Shown here piece by piece: positions 16,001 through 16,935 of a stretch of DNA of 16,935 nt; the first letter of the stretch is position 1; each line of letters starts with the position of its first letter. The notes beneath the pieces were generated by a model that was not told where the DNA came from, ran no database searches, and was given only the letters and a program-made list of their open reading frames with translations. The stretch spans positions 1 to 16,935 of the forward strand of contig CAZGSV010000070.1 in the NCBI GenBank assembly GCA_964528605.1, written 5' to 3'. The position numbers and the translations under genes were made by a program. This DNA comes from CAZGSV01 sp964528605 (lineage in GTDB: Bacteria > Armatimonadota > Zipacnadia > CAZGSV01).

Positions 16001-16935
16001 AACAAGGGAACGTCGAGGTTGACATCAGTGGAGCCACCACCGCCGACGACGTCCGCAACGCCATCGTCAGCGCCGTTAACGGCACCGCTCTCCAGGTTAG
16101 CGCGACCGCGCAGGGGGCGGCCACGGTGCACCTGTGCAACGACAACAGGGGAACCGCCGGCAACGTGGCGATGACCGAGACGGTGTCGGACCCCGACTTC
16201 AACGTGGAGGGCATGGCCCACGGGAGTTCAGGGAGGGACTTCACCGCCGAGAACTGGCAGTACCTGCGCCTCTACGACGGCACTGGGGCGGGGCAGACCG
16301 CGCAGATAAGCGCCCGCCACGATGGGTGGGTCGAGGTCGGCACCGTCTGGAACACGGGTTCTGACTTCGTGGGGGAGAGCGCGTGTTTCTACGCCTACGC
16401 TGTCCTGGACGAGGAGGCGAGCCACAAGTCCGAGTGGTTCACGAGTCCGGCCGCGGATTCGAAGTACGTGGTCGTGGAGGGCACACGCTTCTACGTCAAT
16501 CACGACAGCGGTCAAGACACAGCGCCAGCCATCGTGACAGCCAAGGAGGTCTTTGAGAACGCCGAACTGTGGACCTTGAACGCCAACGCCCAGGAGATCA
16601 TCAAGGGCGAGAAGCCCAAGTTGCAGCAGGAGGCGGGAGTGGACCTGGTGTTCAAGTGGGTGCCGGTTATCTATTTCGCGCCCGGCGTGCCTGCACAGTA
16701 CGTGGTCGCGTTCACGCCCGGCGCGGCGAACTTCAAGTCCGCGGGGGACGGGCAATCGTTCTTCGCGACCCAGTACGGCCCCCGGAACACCTCCGGCATA
16801 GACGTTTTCCAGCAATGCGTGACGGCGCGGCTGAACAGCCCAGTGAGCACGCCGGATTGGGAATACTACCACCGTTATGAGGGCGAGGTACACTGCGGGG
16901 TTGCGGCGAAGCGAGACCCGTTTAGTTTCAAGTGG
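13099..16935 (+). CDS. Protein-arginine deiminase (PAD) homologue B with large repeat insertion, 3' end cut by window
   Basis: 1279 residues up to the edge with no stop. GGAAGGGGG (13080-13088) precedes the ATG. Residues 1-24 form a signal peptide ending SSAWA, so the protein is exported. A PKD-type domain follows (about 45-139, WNFGDG ... YTVTCTAYD). Next are two Asp-rich calcium-binding segments: 165-174 (LNSDDDDDDH), followed by an Ig-like stretch with LPKTLYVEG, and 325-334 (LVNCDDDNND), which matches VNCDRDN of human PAD4. The PAD catalytic domain starts near 470, with Asp522 (WAQD), His628 and Asp630 (GHIDE) and Cys1266 (EVHCG). The end EGEVHCGVAAKRDPFSFKW almost repeats the mammalian C-terminus, so only a few codons are missing. 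About 460 extra residues lie between His628 and Cys1266. Several PAD4 calcium ligands are replaced (E351 to His523, E353 to Gln525, D369 to Gln541, N373 to Gly545), as is substrate Arg374 (Val546). Deiminase activity is likely but its calcium need is doubtful. Confidence 0.92.
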   Translation, partial: MGRRRRVALLAACLLWLCSSSAWAIVYLPYTPPTVTAEGMGCWPRSYTAGPVYAADGAVPGAYLHAVGEDKDQRCDTGEIVTDPLTYKWNFGDGSAEEWGEYRTHEYTQIGQYTVTCTAYDTGDPKYADEGYVTDTITVYRFGVDLDLEGTDDDQEYIPGGMVRLNSDDDDDDHLVDGIDPSVTGGDDELATLTLAVQGTPPPVGGLRIDWKEDPPSKDGWGGIRVFAASDKSGEVTRQTTYAWASLPKTLYVEGAVTSHALADVWMTLNVVTEDLPCLCLDAVNITVVCCDLDVDTNRNNNLEDPNEDEWGEDDWVNERGAIFLVNCDDDNNDDKCDAIAINPYGNPVDEDLFINSETDCPDVTPLLVRPTGLVTGLEFWLRFLDPEDAKCVHVFGKVEAGQKSILGGPEESCTEVRITDYVSAAGDSTLGVEGLFYRNSFSATQFDGDIDLELQVKKAGQVLWTDQVRLKVAPWILLTNDQSTETIWAQDAGSENADFRAALNASGCLSTYGTDDRWAQDHVQIGYSKRPGAEMWVALQLPRGVQPDWPANLFLGHDRGLYRLMHNFGVGSGDFGGNLEGTPPNDAHGIGRIVLGDKCSADLKGFLDYQEVQSPFLLNSKWLDVGHIDEYFVFDKAGRVIVADTRLARALLNPDGAKAIGSITAVAHQYIVTGTRAGGHISAIPPGDINDGETFTLGDGTGSPKTFEFEKQGGVGGGAVAVDISEAADANEVADAIAAAINDSGLLVQASVGGSLVTVRHEQETDLGNVEITETVADPDFLVDGMVGGSDGETFTLGDGALTKTFQFLGDYGYPEGNHVGVSIEMAWADVAVRDAIVGAINGVPDFDVTASSGSDAIAELENDNVGSDGNVPMQESVAYAGFLVDGMDGGRDPEDAPPEYAVFFATSGTVGPGTAGGGTGNRLYDGPAIGWITAIPAADINDGETFTLSDGANTETFEFEKQGGAQQGNVEVDISGATTADDVRNAIVSAVNGTALQVSATAQGAATVHLCNDNRGTAGNVAMTETVSDPDFNVEGMAHGSSGRDFTAENWQYLRLYDGTGAGQTAQISARHDGWVEVGTVWNTGSDFVGESACFYAYAVLDEEASHKSEWFTSPAADSKYVVVEGTRFYVNHDSGQDTAPAIVTAKEVFENAELWTLNANAQEIIKGEKPKLQQEAGVDLVFKWVPVIYFAPGVPAQYVVAFTPGAANFKSAGDGQSFFATQYGPRNTSGIDVFQQCVTARLNSPVSTPDWEYYHRYEGEVHCGVAAKRDPFSFKW
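15142..16233 (+). repeat. Three copies of a DGETFTLGDG repeat module inside PAD-B
   Basis: Copies lie at 15142-15468, 15469-15774 and 15895-16233, each about 102-113 residues. The shared order is (DIN)DGETFTL-DG, KTFEFEKQGG, (V)-V-DIS-A--A--V--AI--AIN, a short beta segment, GNV-(I/M)-E-V--, then F-V-(D/E)GM--G. Copies 1 and 3 are closest, including long DNA stretches around GAGACCTTCAC and ACCTTCGAGTTCGAGAAGCA. Copy 2 has diverged. Such modules occur in giant bacterial surface proteins and phage-associated proteins. Confidence 0.85.

Noticed and set aside
15142..16233. CRISPR-like or mobile-element origin of the repeats
   Set aside because: The units are over 300 bases, coding and in frame, with divergent copies; they are protein modules.

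Overview
The window (high GC, strong GGAGG-type ribosome binding sites, compact gene clusters) looks like chromosomal DNA of an uncultured environmental bacterium. Almost every gene encodes a protein with an N-terminal export signal, and the domain set (PKD and Ig-like modules, HEAT, TPR, transglutaminase-like, GH123/DUF4091-like) resembles Planctomycetota, Armatimonadota and similar phyla. The phylum is an inference and cannot be settled from this sequence. No RNA genes, CRISPR arrays, insertion sequences or phage genes were seen.

The most striking content is two homologues of protein-arginine deiminase (PAD, peptidylarginine deiminase), one cut by each window edge. PAD-A (3-2198) lacks its 5' end. 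PAD-B (13099 to the right edge) lacks only its last few codons. Both keep the PAD catalytic tetrad Asp, His-x-Asp, Cys. In both, the catalytic domain is split between His-x-Asp and Cys by inserted repeat modules: about 155 extra residues in PAD-A and about 460 in PAD-B, compared with human PAD4. PAD-A keeps the catalytic-domain calcium ligands and substrate-binding arginines known from PAD4. PAD-B has lost several of them.

Layout. Left plus-strand cluster (1-7204): PAD-A; an exported HEAT-repeat protein with an embedded excisionase/MerR-like helix-turn-helix; a transglutaminase-like Cys-His-Asp domain protein in the same frame after a TAG; three tandem copies of an unknown exported protein, the third truncated; and a 484-residue exported protein with two related halves. 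It converges on a minus-strand GH123/DUF4091-like glycoside hydrolase with an N-terminal CBM9-like domain (7243-10107). That gene is divergent from a second exported glycoside-hydrolase-like protein with a C-terminal jelly roll (10264-11838). Right plus-strand cluster: a promoter-like site, an exported TPR protein (12025-13074) and, 24 bases later, PAD-B.

Inference: the PADs would deiminate arginines of exported or surface proteins to citrulline. The HEAT, TPR and repeat modules would supply protein-protein contacts. The transglutaminase-like enzyme could modify the same class of extracellular substrates. The central glycoside hydrolase pair appears functionally separate (carbohydrate breakdown).
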